A stretch of 64,000 nucleotides of DNA from Actinomadura opuntiae (GTDB lineage Bacteria; Actinomycetota; Actinomycetes; Streptosporangiales; Streptosporangiaceae): positions 1 to 64,000 of the forward strand of contig NZ_JASNWF010000004.1 in NCBI RefSeq assembly GCF_030283205.1, given 5' to 3'. Each line of letters opens with the position of its first letter. Position 1 is the stretch's first letter. Below the pieces are notes generated by a model, which saw only the letters and a list, made by a program, of their open reading frames with translations, was not told where the DNA came from and searched no databases. Position numbers and translations under genes: made by a program. Shown one piece after another: positions 7,791-14,883 of the stretch.

Positions 7791-9164
7791 ATGACGCACG
7801 ACACCGAAGCGGCACGGAACGCCGGCTGGCTCGAGGGCCGCCTCGCCCCCGTCCCGGACGAGATCGACGCCACCGGCCTGGAGGTCACCGGCACGCTGCC
7901 GCCCGAGCTGACCGGCCGCTACTTCCGCAACGGCCCGAACCCCCTGCCCGGCCGCCCGAGCGGCCACTGGTTCACCGGCCCGGGGATGATCCACGGCGTG
8001 CGGCTGCGCGGCGGGCGCGCAGAGTGGTACCGCAACCGCTGGGTGCGCACCAGGGAGTTCACCGACGAGAACGCCCGGTTCGTGAGCGACGACGGCACGC
8101 TCGACCTCACCGCCGTCCCCGCCAACACCCACGTGATCCCGCACGGCGACCGGATCCTCGCGCTGGTCGAGATCGGCTTCCCCTACGAGATGACGCCCGA
8201 GGTCGGCACGGTCGGGCCGTGCGACTTCGGCGGGACGCTGACCACCGCGATGACCGCGCACCCCAAGCAGGACCCGGCGACCGGCGAGCTGCTGTTCTTC
8301 GGCTACGGCGTCCTGCCGCCCCACCTGACCTACCACCGGCTGTCGGCGGACGGGTCGCGGGTCGTGGAGAGCCGCGAGATCCCGGTGCCGGGCCCGACGA
8401 TGATGCACGACTTCGCGATCACCGAGCACCACGTGATCTGGCTCGACCTGCCCGTCGTGTTCGACATGGAGCTGGCGATGCGCGGCGGCGGCATGCCGTT
8501 CCGCTGGGACGACGCCTACGGCGCCAGGCTCGGCGTCATGCCGCGCGACGCGGCCGGCGAGGTCCGCTGGTTCGACATCGACCCGTGCTACGTCTTCCAC
8601 GTCGGCAACGCCCACGAGGACGGCGCCGGCCGGATCGTGCTGGACGGCGTCCGCTACCGTCCCGCGGACTTCGCCGCCACGTGGAAGGAGATCGGCGGTT
8701 CGGCGTACCCGGCGCAGGACACGGCCGGGTCCAGCACCGCGCGCCTGTACCGGTGGACGCTGGACCCGGCGACCGGACGGGTCGCCGAGGAGCAGCTCGA
8801 CGACCGGGGCGTGGAGTTCCCGACCCACGACGACGCCCGCACGGGCCTGCCGCACCGGTACCTGTACACGGTGACCGGGAGCGCGGTGGTGAAGTACGAC
8901 CTGCGCGACGGCTCGTCGTCGGCGCGGGAGCTCGGGGACGGCGCGTCCGCGGGCGAGGCGGTGTTCGTCCCGGCCGAGGGCGCCCGCGCGGAGGACGAGG
9001 GCTGGCTGCTGTCGATCGTCTCCGGCGCCGCGTCCGCCGAGCTGCTGGTCCTGGACGCGGCGGACCTGTCGCGGGCGGCGAGCGTGCGGCTCCCCCGGCG
9101 GGTACCGGCGGGTTTCCACGGGAGCTGGATTCCGGACGCCCGACCGGGACACCCGGCCGCCTAG
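7791..9164 (+). CDS. Carotenoid oxygenase family protein
   Basis: Fe(II)-dependent dioxygenase of the RPE65/carotenoid cleavage family, 457 aa. The four iron-binding histidines can be placed at His157 (MTAHPKQD), His206 (MMHDFAITEHH), His270 (VFHVGNAHED) and His443 (GFHGSW near the C-terminus). It should cleave a double bond in a carotenoid or apocarotenoid, or act on a lignostilbene-like compound; the substrate cannot be told. The RBS GGACGGGG precedes ATG 7791. The next gene is an aldehyde dehydrogenase, which could oxidise an aldehyde product, though that link is inference. Confidence 0.92.
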   Translation: MTHDTEAARNAGWLEGRLAPVPDEIDATGLEVTGTLPPELTGRYFRNGPNPLPGRPSGHWFTGPGMIHGVRLRGGRAEWYRNRWVRTREFTDENARFVSDDGTLDLTAVPANTHVIPHGDRILALVEIGFPYEMTPEVGTVGPCDFGGTLTTAMTAHPKQDPATGELLFFGYGVLPPHLTYHRLSADGSRVVESREIPVPGPTMMHDFAITEHHVIWLDLPVVFDMELAMRGGGMPFRWDDAYGARLGVMPRDAAGEVRWFDIDPCYVFHVGNAHEDGAGRIVLDGVRYRPADFAATWKEIGGSAYPAQDTAGSSTARLYRWTLDPATGRVAEEQLDDRGVEFPTHDDARTGLPHRYLYTVTGSAVVKYDLRDGSSSARELGDGASAGEAVFVPAEGARAEDEGWLLSIVSGAASAELLVLDAADLSRAASVRLPRRVPAGFHGSWIPDARPGHPAA

Positions 9165-9203
9165 AGTGATTTACTAGCGAGTACCCAACTGCAAGTAATC
9201 ACT
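9165..9203. promoter_or_regulatory. Inverted repeat upstream of aldehyde dehydrogenase
   Basis: AGTGATTTACT (9165-9175) and AGTAATCACT (9194-9203) form an inverted repeat around TACTAGCGAGTA-type half sites. It is AT-richer than its surroundings and lies 28 bp before the ALDH start, as an operator of a HxlR- or MarR-type regulator would. Confidence 0.5.
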
Positions 9204-9230
9204 TACCAGGCTCCTCCCGGGAGGTTCCGC

Positions 9231-10730
9231 ATGTCCGTGGCGACGGAGAGCACCGAGACGTTCGCGTCCCTGAACCCGGCCACCGGCGAGGTCGTCGCCG
9301 AGCACCCCGTGCACGACGCCGCCGCCGTCGCCGCGGCCCTCGGTCGGGCCCGCGAGGCCGCCGGCTGGTGGCGCGCCCTCGGCTGGAAGGAGCGCCGGCT
9401 GCGGCTGCTGAACGTCAAGGGCGCGCTCACCCGCAACCTCAACCGGATGGCCGAGCTCATCCACCAGGAGACCGGCAAGCCGGTCCAGGACGCCCAGCTC
9501 GAGACGATCATGGCGATCTCGCACCTGGACTGGGCCGCCCGCAACGCCCGCAAGGTGCTCGGGCCGCGCACCGTCTACCCCGGCCTGATGGCGATCAACC
9601 AGCGCTGCGAGCTGGAGTACCAGCCGCTCGGCGTGGTCGGCGTGATCGGCCCGTGGAACTACCCGATCTTCACCCCGATGGGCTCGATCGCCTACGCGCT
9701 CGCCGCCGGCAACGCGGTGGTGTTCAAGCCGTCGGAGTTCACCCCCGGCGTCGGGCTGCTGCTCGCCGAGTTGGTCGGGGGCGTGATCCCCGAGCACCCG
9801 GTGCTGCAGGTCGTCACCGGGCTCGGCGCGACCGGCGCCGCGCTCGCCTCGTCCCCGGACGTCGACAAGATCGCCTTCACCGGCTCCGCCCGCACCGCCA
9901 AGCGGGTGATGGCCGCCTGCGCCGAGAACCTCACCCCGATCGTCGCCGAGTGCGGCGGCAAGGACGCCTGCATCGTCGACTCCGACGCCGACCTGGACGC
10001 CGCCGCCGACGCCGCGCTGTGGGGCGCGATGTCCAACGCCGGCCAGACCTGCATCGGCGTCGAGCGGATCTACGTGGTGGACGACGCCTACGACCGCTTC
10101 CTCGGCAAGCTCACCGAGAAGGCCAAGGACCTGCGTCCCGGCTTCGACCGCGAGGCCGCCTACGGCCCGATCACCATGCCCGGCCAGCTCGACATCATCG
10201 AGCGGCACATCAAGGACGCCCTGGAGAAGGGCGGCAGGGCCGTCGTCGGCGGCGCCGAGTCGGTCCGCAAGCCCTACGTCGAGCCGGTCGTGCTCACCGA
10301 CGTGCCGGACGACTCGGCCGCCGTGCGCGAGGAGACCTTCGGCCCGACGATCACCGTCCACCGCGTCAAGGACCTCGACGAGGCCGTCGAGAAGGCCAAC
10401 ACGACCACCTACGGCCTCGCCGGGACGATCTTCTCCGGCAGCCGGTCGCGCGCGCTGGACGCCGCCCGGCGGATGCGCTCGGGCATGACGTCCATCAACG
10501 CCTTCGCCGCGTTCGCGCAGGTCGCGGCGCTGCCGTTCGGCGGCGTCGGCGAGTCGGGGTTCGGCCGCATCCACGGCGCGGACGGGCTGCGCGAGTTCGC
10601 CCGGCCGAAGGCCATCACCCGGCAGCGGTTCGCCACCATGAACCTGACCTCGTTCGGCCGCACCGAGAAGGAGATGGCCCGCGTCCTCGGCCTGGTCAAC
10701 ATGATCCACGGCCGCCGCTACAAGCGCTAA
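9231..10730 (+). CDS. NAD(P)-dependent aldehyde dehydrogenase
   Basis: Aldehyde dehydrogenase superfamily, 499 aa. Catalytic Cys274 (GQTCIG), general base Glu240 (AECGGKD), Asn143 (GPWNYP) and cofactor-binding Lys166 (FKPSEF) are all present, with FTGSARTAKR as the Rossmann-type turn. It oxidises an aldehyde to an acid; semialdehydes or long-chain aldehydes are typical for close families, but the substrate is not visible. The promoter carries an inverted repeat (9165-9203). Confidence 0.92.
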   Translation: MSVATESTETFASLNPATGEVVAEHPVHDAAAVAAALGRAREAAGWWRALGWKERRLRLLNVKGALTRNLNRMAELIHQETGKPVQDAQLETIMAISHLDWAARNARKVLGPRTVYPGLMAINQRCELEYQPLGVVGVIGPWNYPIFTPMGSIAYALAAGNAVVFKPSEFTPGVGLLLAELVGGVIPEHPVLQVVTGLGATGAALASSPDVDKIAFTGSARTAKRVMAACAENLTPIVAECGGKDACIVDSDADLDAAADAALWGAMSNAGQTCIGVERIYVVDDAYDRFLGKLTEKAKDLRPGFDREAAYGPITMPGQLDIIERHIKDALEKGGRAVVGGAESVRKPYVEPVVLTDVPDDSAAVREETFGPTITVHRVKDLDEAVEKANTTTYGLAGTIFSGSRSRALDAARRMRSGMTSINAFAAFAQVAALPFGGVGESGFGRIHGADGLREFARPKAITRQRFATMNLTSFGRTEKEMARVLGLVNMIHGRRYKR

Positions 10731-10737
10731 GGCGCGG

Positions 10738-10762
10738 CGGCGCCCGCCTCGCGAGGGCGCCG
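10738..10762 (+). terminator. Hairpin after aldehyde dehydrogenase
   Basis: CGGCGCCC (10738-10745) pairs with GGGCGCCG (10755-10762) just after the ALDH stop. A second GC-rich hairpin follows around 10771-10796. No T-run is present, as is usual in actinobacteria. Confidence 0.5.
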
Positions 10763-10811
10763 CGGAGGAGCGACCCCGCCTCGCGGGGGCGCCGCTCGCT
10801 GACGCCGCCGG

Positions 10812-11402
10812 TTATTTCTTCAGGCGGTAGCGGAGGTGGGTGACGCGGTCGCCCTGGAGGACCTCCGGGTTCTCCAGGACCACCGGCGCCTCGCCGAGCC
10901 CGTCGACGAACCTGGTCCCGGAGCCGAGCAGCACCGGGACCAGGTCGACCCAGATCTCGTCGACCAGCCCGGCGTCCAGGGCCTGCCGCGCCAGGTCGCC
11001 CGCCGCGACGCCGACGTCCTTGCCGTCCGCGGCCTCCCGCGCCTGCCGGACCGCGCTCTCCACCCCGTCGGTGACGAAGGTGAACGGCGCGTCCGGGTGG
11101 GCCCAGTCGTCCGGGGCGCGGTGCGTGACGACGAAGACCGGCGCGCCGAGCGGGTGGCCGCCGCCCCAGCCCTGCGTGAGGTCGAACAGCCGGCGTCCCA
11201 CCACCAGCGCGCCGACGTCGAGCATGGCGTGGATGGCCGGAGCGCTCGCCGACGTCACGCGGAACGACCAGCGCGGATCCCGTGACGGGATCTCCACGTC
11301 CCCGGTGGCGTGCCAGGCGAAGAGGTGCTCGAAGCCCGTCTCGTCCGGTCCCGCGATGAACCCGTCCAGCGACATCGCCGCCGAGGTGATGACCTTGCCC
11401 AT
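10812..11402 (-). CDS. Dihydrofolate reductase-like (RibD C-terminal) protein
   Basis: A 196 aa protein with the DHFR/RibD-C fold: MSLDGFIAGPDE near the N-terminus, GALVVGRRLFDL, and the C-terminal VDEIWVDLVPVLLGSGTRF with HLRYRLKK at the end. It is probably an NADPH-dependent reductase of unknown substrate. ATG 11402 is preceded by GAAGGACGGG. Two paralogues lie together at 56276-57449. The SDR gene upstream (stop at 11467) runs in the same direction. Confidence 0.85.
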   Translation of the reverse strand: MGKVITSAAMSLDGFIAGPDETGFEHLFAWHATGDVEIPSRDPRWSFRVTSASAPAIHAMLDVGALVVGRRLFDLTQGWGGGHPLGAPVFVVTHRAPDDWAHPDAPFTFVTDGVESAVRQAREAADGKDVGVAAGDLARQALDAGLVDEIWVDLVPVLLGSGTRFVDGLGEAPVVLENPEVLQGDRVTHLRYRLKK

Positions 11403-11466
11403 GGTGTCCCGTCCTTCCGTGTCGGCCCCCATGGGGACCGGCGCGAGGCCGGGAACTCATCGCGGG

Positions 11467-12147
11467 TCAGGCGACGGTGAAGCCGCCGTCCACGGGGAGG
11501 ATCGTTCCGGTCACGTAGGACGCGTCGACGAGGTAGGCGATCGCCTCGGCGACGTCCTGCGCGGTCCCGACCCGCTTGACCGCCAGGCCGCCGGCGGCCT
11601 CGGCGAACTGCGCCTCCCGGTGCTCGTCCGGCAGGAACGACCACCACGGGGTGTCGATCACGCCGGGCGCCACCGCGTTCACCCGCACCGGCGACAGCTC
11701 GGCGGCCAGCGGTGACACGATCCGCTCGATCGCCCCGTTCACCGCGGCGAGCGCCGTGACGCCCGGCAGCGCGGCGCGGGCGGACGCCGCCGACACGAAG
11801 GTGATCGAACCGGTCACCTTCGCGTGCTGGATCGCCGACAGGTAGGGGAACAGCTTCCCGTCGAACGCGGCCCGGACGTCGTCCAGCTTCGTCTGCGCGA
11901 TCGGTCCCACGCCGATCGCGCCGGGGCTGAAGGCGAGCACCAGGTGGTCGAACGCGCCGGTCCGCTCGAAGAACGCCGCGACGGCGGCCTCGTCGGTGCC
12001 GTCGACCCGCTCGGCGGTCGCCGACTTCACCGCGGCGAACCTCCCGGGGTCCCGGCCGGTGACGATCACCTCCGCGTCCCGTTCCGCCAGCAGCTCGGCG
12101 GTCGCCAGCCCGATCCCGGACGTGCCGCCCATGATCACAACGCGCAT
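11467..12147 (-). CDS. SDR family oxidoreductase
   Basis: Classical-type short-chain dehydrogenase, 226 aa. It has the GGTSGIG cofactor motif at residues 7-13, GRDPGRF, and the end block YVTGTILPVDGGF. The usual YxxxK is changed: the region reads SAASARAALPGVTALAAVNGA, so the catalytic Tyr and Lys are not where expected. GGAGG lies 5 nt before ATG 12147. It is divergent from the TetR gene at 12217 with a large palindromic operator between. Confidence 0.85.
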   Translation of the reverse strand: MRVVIMGGTSGIGLATAELLAERDAEVIVTGRDPGRFAAVKSATAERVDGTDEAAVAAFFERTGAFDHLVLAFSPGAIGVGPIAQTKLDDVRAAFDGKLFPYLSAIQHAKVTGSITFVSAASARAALPGVTALAAVNGAIERIVSPLAAELSPVRVNAVAPGVIDTPWWSFLPDEHREAQFAEAAGGLAVKRVGTAQDVAEAIAYLVDASYVTGTILPVDGGFTVA

Positions 12148-12162
12148 TCCTGCCTCCATTTC

Positions 12163-12203
12163 AAGACGTGACGTCTCGATACTAAATCGAGACACCGCGT
12201 CTT
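12163..12203. promoter_or_regulatory. TetR operator, long inverted repeat
   Basis: AAGACGTGACGTCTCGAT (12163-12180) and ATCGAGACACCGCGTCTT (12186-12203) form an 18-bp inverted repeat with four central mismatches per arm. The left arm also holds the perfect palindrome AGACG-TGA-CGTCT (12164-12176). The right arm ends 1 bp before the TAAACT -10 box of the TetR gene. Confidence 0.7.
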
Positions 12204-12216
12204 GTAAACTGCCCGC

Positions 12217-12771
12217 ATGGGACGGCCACGCAGTCAGACGGCACGGCGCGCGATCCTCGACGCCGCGATCAGCGGGCTCGAGGAGCACGGCTACGCCGCC
12301 CTCACCATGCAGGGCATCGCCGCGGCCGCCGGCGTCGGCAAGCAGACGATCTACCGCTGGTGGCCGTCCAAGGCCGACGTCGTGCTCGACGGGCTGGTCG
12401 AGATCGCCGACGAGCGCATCGCCATCCCCGACACCGGCTCCCTGTCCGGCGACCTGGTGGAGTTCCTCGCCGCGACGTTCAGGCAGCGCGGCCAGCGGCC
12501 CGTCCTCATCGGGCTGATGGCCGAGGCGCTGCTCGACCCCGCGTTCGCCAGGGCGTTCCGCGACCGGTTCCTGTTCGCCCGCCGCGCCGCGCTCCGGCAG
12601 ATCCTCGACCGCGCCGCCGGGCGCGGCGAGATCGCCGCCGGCGTCGACCCCGAACTGCTGATCGACGTCGTCTACGGCGTGCTGTGGTACCGCCTCATGC
12701 TCGACCACGCGCCGCTGGACGAGGCGGCCGCACGGCAGCTCACCGACCTGCTCCTGCGCGCCGTCTCCTAG
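12217..12771 (+). CDS. TetR family regulator
   Basis: A 184 aa TetR repressor with HTH TMQGIAAAAGVGKQTIYRWW at about residues 30-49. No Shine-Dalgarno is seen; TAAACT (12205-12210) lies 6 nt before the ATG, which fits a leaderless transcript. The operator palindrome overlaps the promoters of both this gene and the divergent SDR, so it probably represses both. Confidence 0.9.
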   Translation: MGRPRSQTARRAILDAAISGLEEHGYAALTMQGIAAAAGVGKQTIYRWWPSKADVVLDGLVEIADERIAIPDTGSLSGDLVEFLAATFRQRGQRPVLIGLMAEALLDPAFARAFRDRFLFARRAALRQILDRAAGRGEIAAGVDPELLIDVVYGVLWYRLMLDHAPLDEAAARQLTDLLLRAVS

Positions 12772-12786
12772 GCCGGGCCCGCCCTC

Positions 12787-12907
12787 CTAAGGCATCCGCA
12801 CCCCGACGCCGCGCGCCCTAAGGCGGCTGAGCCCCGGGCGCCGCGAACTAAGGCGCCCTAAGGCCCGCGAATAGGGCGTCGTCCCGATGTGGCACCCGGG
12901 GCCTTAG
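12787..12907. repeat. CTAAGGC repeat cluster
   Basis: CTAAGGC occurs in direct orientation at 12787, 12818, 12848 and 12858 and inverted (GCCTTAG) at 12901. The offsets of 31, 30 and 10 bp are close to whole turns of B-DNA. The cluster is upstream of the two small genes at 12962 and 13116. Confidence 0.6.
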
Positions 12908-12961
12908 CGCGAACCTTGTACATGTCGGGCCAGAAAGGCCCGGCGGACGCGAGGAGCGGAC

Positions 12962-13072
12962 ATGTACAGCCTGGAGATCAGCAAGGGCCTCATCGCCGAC
13001 CGGGTACGCGAGCGGCAGACCGAAGCCCGCAACGCGCGCCGCGCCCGGCTCGCCAAGGCGCTCAAGCGCTGA
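12962..13072 (+). CDS. Small basic protein, 36 aa (tandem paralogue 1)
   Basis: ATG 12962 is preceded by GAGGAG with 5 nt spacing and by a 6-bp hairpin (12926-12942). The product is a 36 aa Arg/Ala-rich helix-prone peptide ending in RRARLAKALKR. The C-terminal part matches the second small gene 43 bp downstream (RLAKALKR identical; DRVRxxxxEAR shared). Function unknown. The shared ends, two good RBSs and the conserved register argue that both are real genes. Confidence 0.7.
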   Translation: MYSLEISKGLIADRVRERQTEARNARRARLAKALKR

Positions 13073-13115
13073 CGCGCGGCCCGTCCAGAACCGTCCGGAA
13101 CGAAGGGAGCCAGCC

Positions 13116-13229
13116 ATGATCAACTATGAGTTCGCGAAGGCCGCCGGGGAGGACCGGGTGCGCAGGCTGCGGGCCGAGGCCCGCGAGTCACGCCGCGCCG
13201 CCCGCCTCGCCAAGGCGCTCAAGCGGTGA
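13116..13229 (+). CDS. Small basic protein, 37 aa (tandem paralogue 2)
   Basis: ATG 13116 follows AAGGGAG with 8 nt spacing. The 37 aa product begins MINYEFAKAAGEDRVRRL and ends ARLAKALKR like its neighbour, so the pair arose by duplication. A strong perfect hairpin terminator follows at 13258. Function unknown; a nucleic acid or membrane-surface binding peptide would fit the charge pattern, but this is only a guess. Confidence 0.7.
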   Translation: MINYEFAKAAGEDRVRRLRAEARESRRAARLAKALKR

Positions 13230-13257
13230 ACCCCGCGCACTGTCGTCCCCAACGGCC

Positions 13258-13285
13258 AACGCCCCCGTCACACGACGGGGGCGTT
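13258..13285. terminator. Bidirectional hairpin terminator
   Basis: AACGCCCCCGTC (13258-13269) pairs perfectly with GACGGGGGCGTT (13274-13285) across a 4-nt loop, followed by a T-containing stretch. It separates the small genes from the convergent SBP-like gene. Confidence 0.75.
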
Positions 13286-13304
13286 CTCCTTTCCACCCCG
13301 GAAC

Positions 13305-14852
13305 TCACGGCTTCTCGCGGGCGGAGTACAGCAGCTTCCGCGTCCCGTCGTGCTGGAGCTGCACGACGTTGATGGTCGGACGGTGCGGGTTGCCGTCCGG
13401 GTCCATCTCGATCCGTCCCGCCGCTCCCTGCACGTAGTTCGTCTCATGCAGGTTGTAGAGGAAGTTGGGCACATCGCTCGACGACGGGATCTCGCCACCG
13501 CGCGACAGATGCACCGCCTGAGCCGCTGTGAGGAACGCGTCGTGCGCCATCATCTCCCACGCGTCGCGCAGATGGCTCCGGTCGAAGGGCGGGTAGTACT
13601 GCTCGGCCTCCTTGAGGAACGTCGCGAACGCCTTCTGCTGCTGCGGATCGGCGGTGTCGTTCGCGACCTGGTCCGGGTCCGTCAGCGGGGTGTAGACGAC
13701 GGTGGCCGGCGCGTTGCCGGGGAAGCCCGCGATGCCCTCGGCGTCGGAACCGGTGACCACGGTGACGGGGTGCTTCTCGCACTTCTCGAAGTACTGGAGC
13801 AGCAGCGGCAGGAAGATCGTCCGCCCCGCGTACAGCACGACGTCCGGCGGGTCCCCGCCGCACAGGTTCAGATTGCTGGCGACCGCCGCGAAGGCGTTCG
13901 GAAGGCCCGGCTGCTTCGGGCTGTCGGCGCTGAAGAACTCGGGCAGGCGCCCGCCCTTCTTGATCGCGTCCCTGAACAGGTCGCTGAAGTCGCGGGCGAG
14001 CGACTGGCTGTAGAGGTCGTCCGACTTCCGATCGACGACCATCACGGCCGACTTGATGCGCGGCTTCAGGTGGCGTGCCAGGACCTCCACCTGCCGCCGC
14101 ACCGGCACGGCCACCCGGGTCAGGCCGTCGATCCTGGTCGAACCGCCGGTCCCCGACGGGCTGAGCGCGGCGCCGGAACTGTCGAACCCGTCTCCGGTCA
14201 CCACGTCGCCGACCATCCCGATCTTCTGCGCGGACAGTTCGCGGGCCGACTCGATGGTCTGCCGTGTGCTGATCCCCATCCCGACCACCGCCACCAGATG
14301 GTCGGACCCGCGCCTCTTCACCAGCTCACCGACCACCTTCTTCCAATGGCTCTGGTCGGCGCCCTCGTTGGCGAGGACGAGCTTGATGCCCGGTCTGTTG
14401 CCGTCGGCGGCGCCGCGGTTGGCCCGCATCTGCGCGATGTGCGCGCCCTCGATCTCCCGGGTGACCCGGCCGCCGGTGAGGTCGTGCTCCCTTGTGGTGG
14501 AGAGCGCACCGAGGAACGCCACGGTCACGTAGCCGCCCTTCTCCTTGGTGACCTGCCGGTTCTCCTTGAGGATGGCCGCGTCGACCTTCTTCATCGACGG
14601 GTCGAAATGGACGGCGCCATCGGTGACCCCGATGCATTCCCCGTTGATCCGGTCAACGCCGTGCCCGCAGGTCGGAGGGCGGAAGAACACGTACCAGACG
14701 GCGCCGGCCAGGACCGCCAGGGCCGTCACGGCGGCGACGGCCACGACCCAGGGGCGCGGCGCGTAGCGGGGCGGCGCGAAGGTCTCGGCAGGGTCGGGTT
14801 CGCGCAGCCGCAGGAAAGCGGGCCTCAGCGCCCTCCGGACGGGACCGGCCAT
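13305..14852 (-). CDS. Membrane-anchored type 1 periplasmic-binding-fold protein
   Basis: A 515 aa protein with a short cytoplasmic N-terminus, one membrane anchor at about residues 34-57 (WVVAVAAVTALAVLAGAVWY) and a long external domain. Stretches such as GGYVTVAFLGAL, GIKLVLANEGAD, HLVAVVGMGIS, VMVVDRKSDDLYSQSLARDF and VTVVTGSDAEGIAGF follow the alternating Rossmann-like pattern of branched-chain-amino-acid type binding proteins. No permease or ABC ATPase is nearby; the partner is the NTPase gene 31 bp upstream. It is more likely a sensor or receptor than a transport component. Confidence 0.75.
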   Translation of the reverse strand: MAGPVRRALRPAFLRLREPDPAETFAPPRYAPRPWVVAVAAVTALAVLAGAVWYVFFRPPTCGHGVDRINGECIGVTDGAVHFDPSMKKVDAAILKENRQVTKEKGGYVTVAFLGALSTTREHDLTGGRVTREIEGAHIAQMRANRGAADGNRPGIKLVLANEGADQSHWKKVVGELVKRRGSDHLVAVVGMGISTRQTIESARELSAQKIGMVGDVVTGDGFDSSGAALSPSGTGGSTRIDGLTRVAVPVRRQVEVLARHLKPRIKSAVMVVDRKSDDLYSQSLARDFSDLFRDAIKKGGRLPEFFSADSPKQPGLPNAFAAVASNLNLCGGDPPDVVLYAGRTIFLPLLLQYFEKCEKHPVTVVTGSDAEGIAGFPGNAPATVVYTPLTDPDQVANDTADPQQQKAFATFLKEAEQYYPPFDRSHLRDAWEMMAHDAFLTAAQAVHLSRGGEIPSSSDVPNFLYNLHETNYVQGAAGRIEMDPDGNPHRPTINVVQLQHDGTRKLLYSAREKP

Positions 14853-14883
14853 CAGATGCCTCCATGGGTCTGCCGCACGGCGT

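Noticed and set aside
13305..14852. Calling this gene an ABC transporter substrate-binding protein
   Set aside because: No permease or ABC ATPase nearby, and the protein is anchored with a cytoplasmic N-terminus; only the fold is supported.
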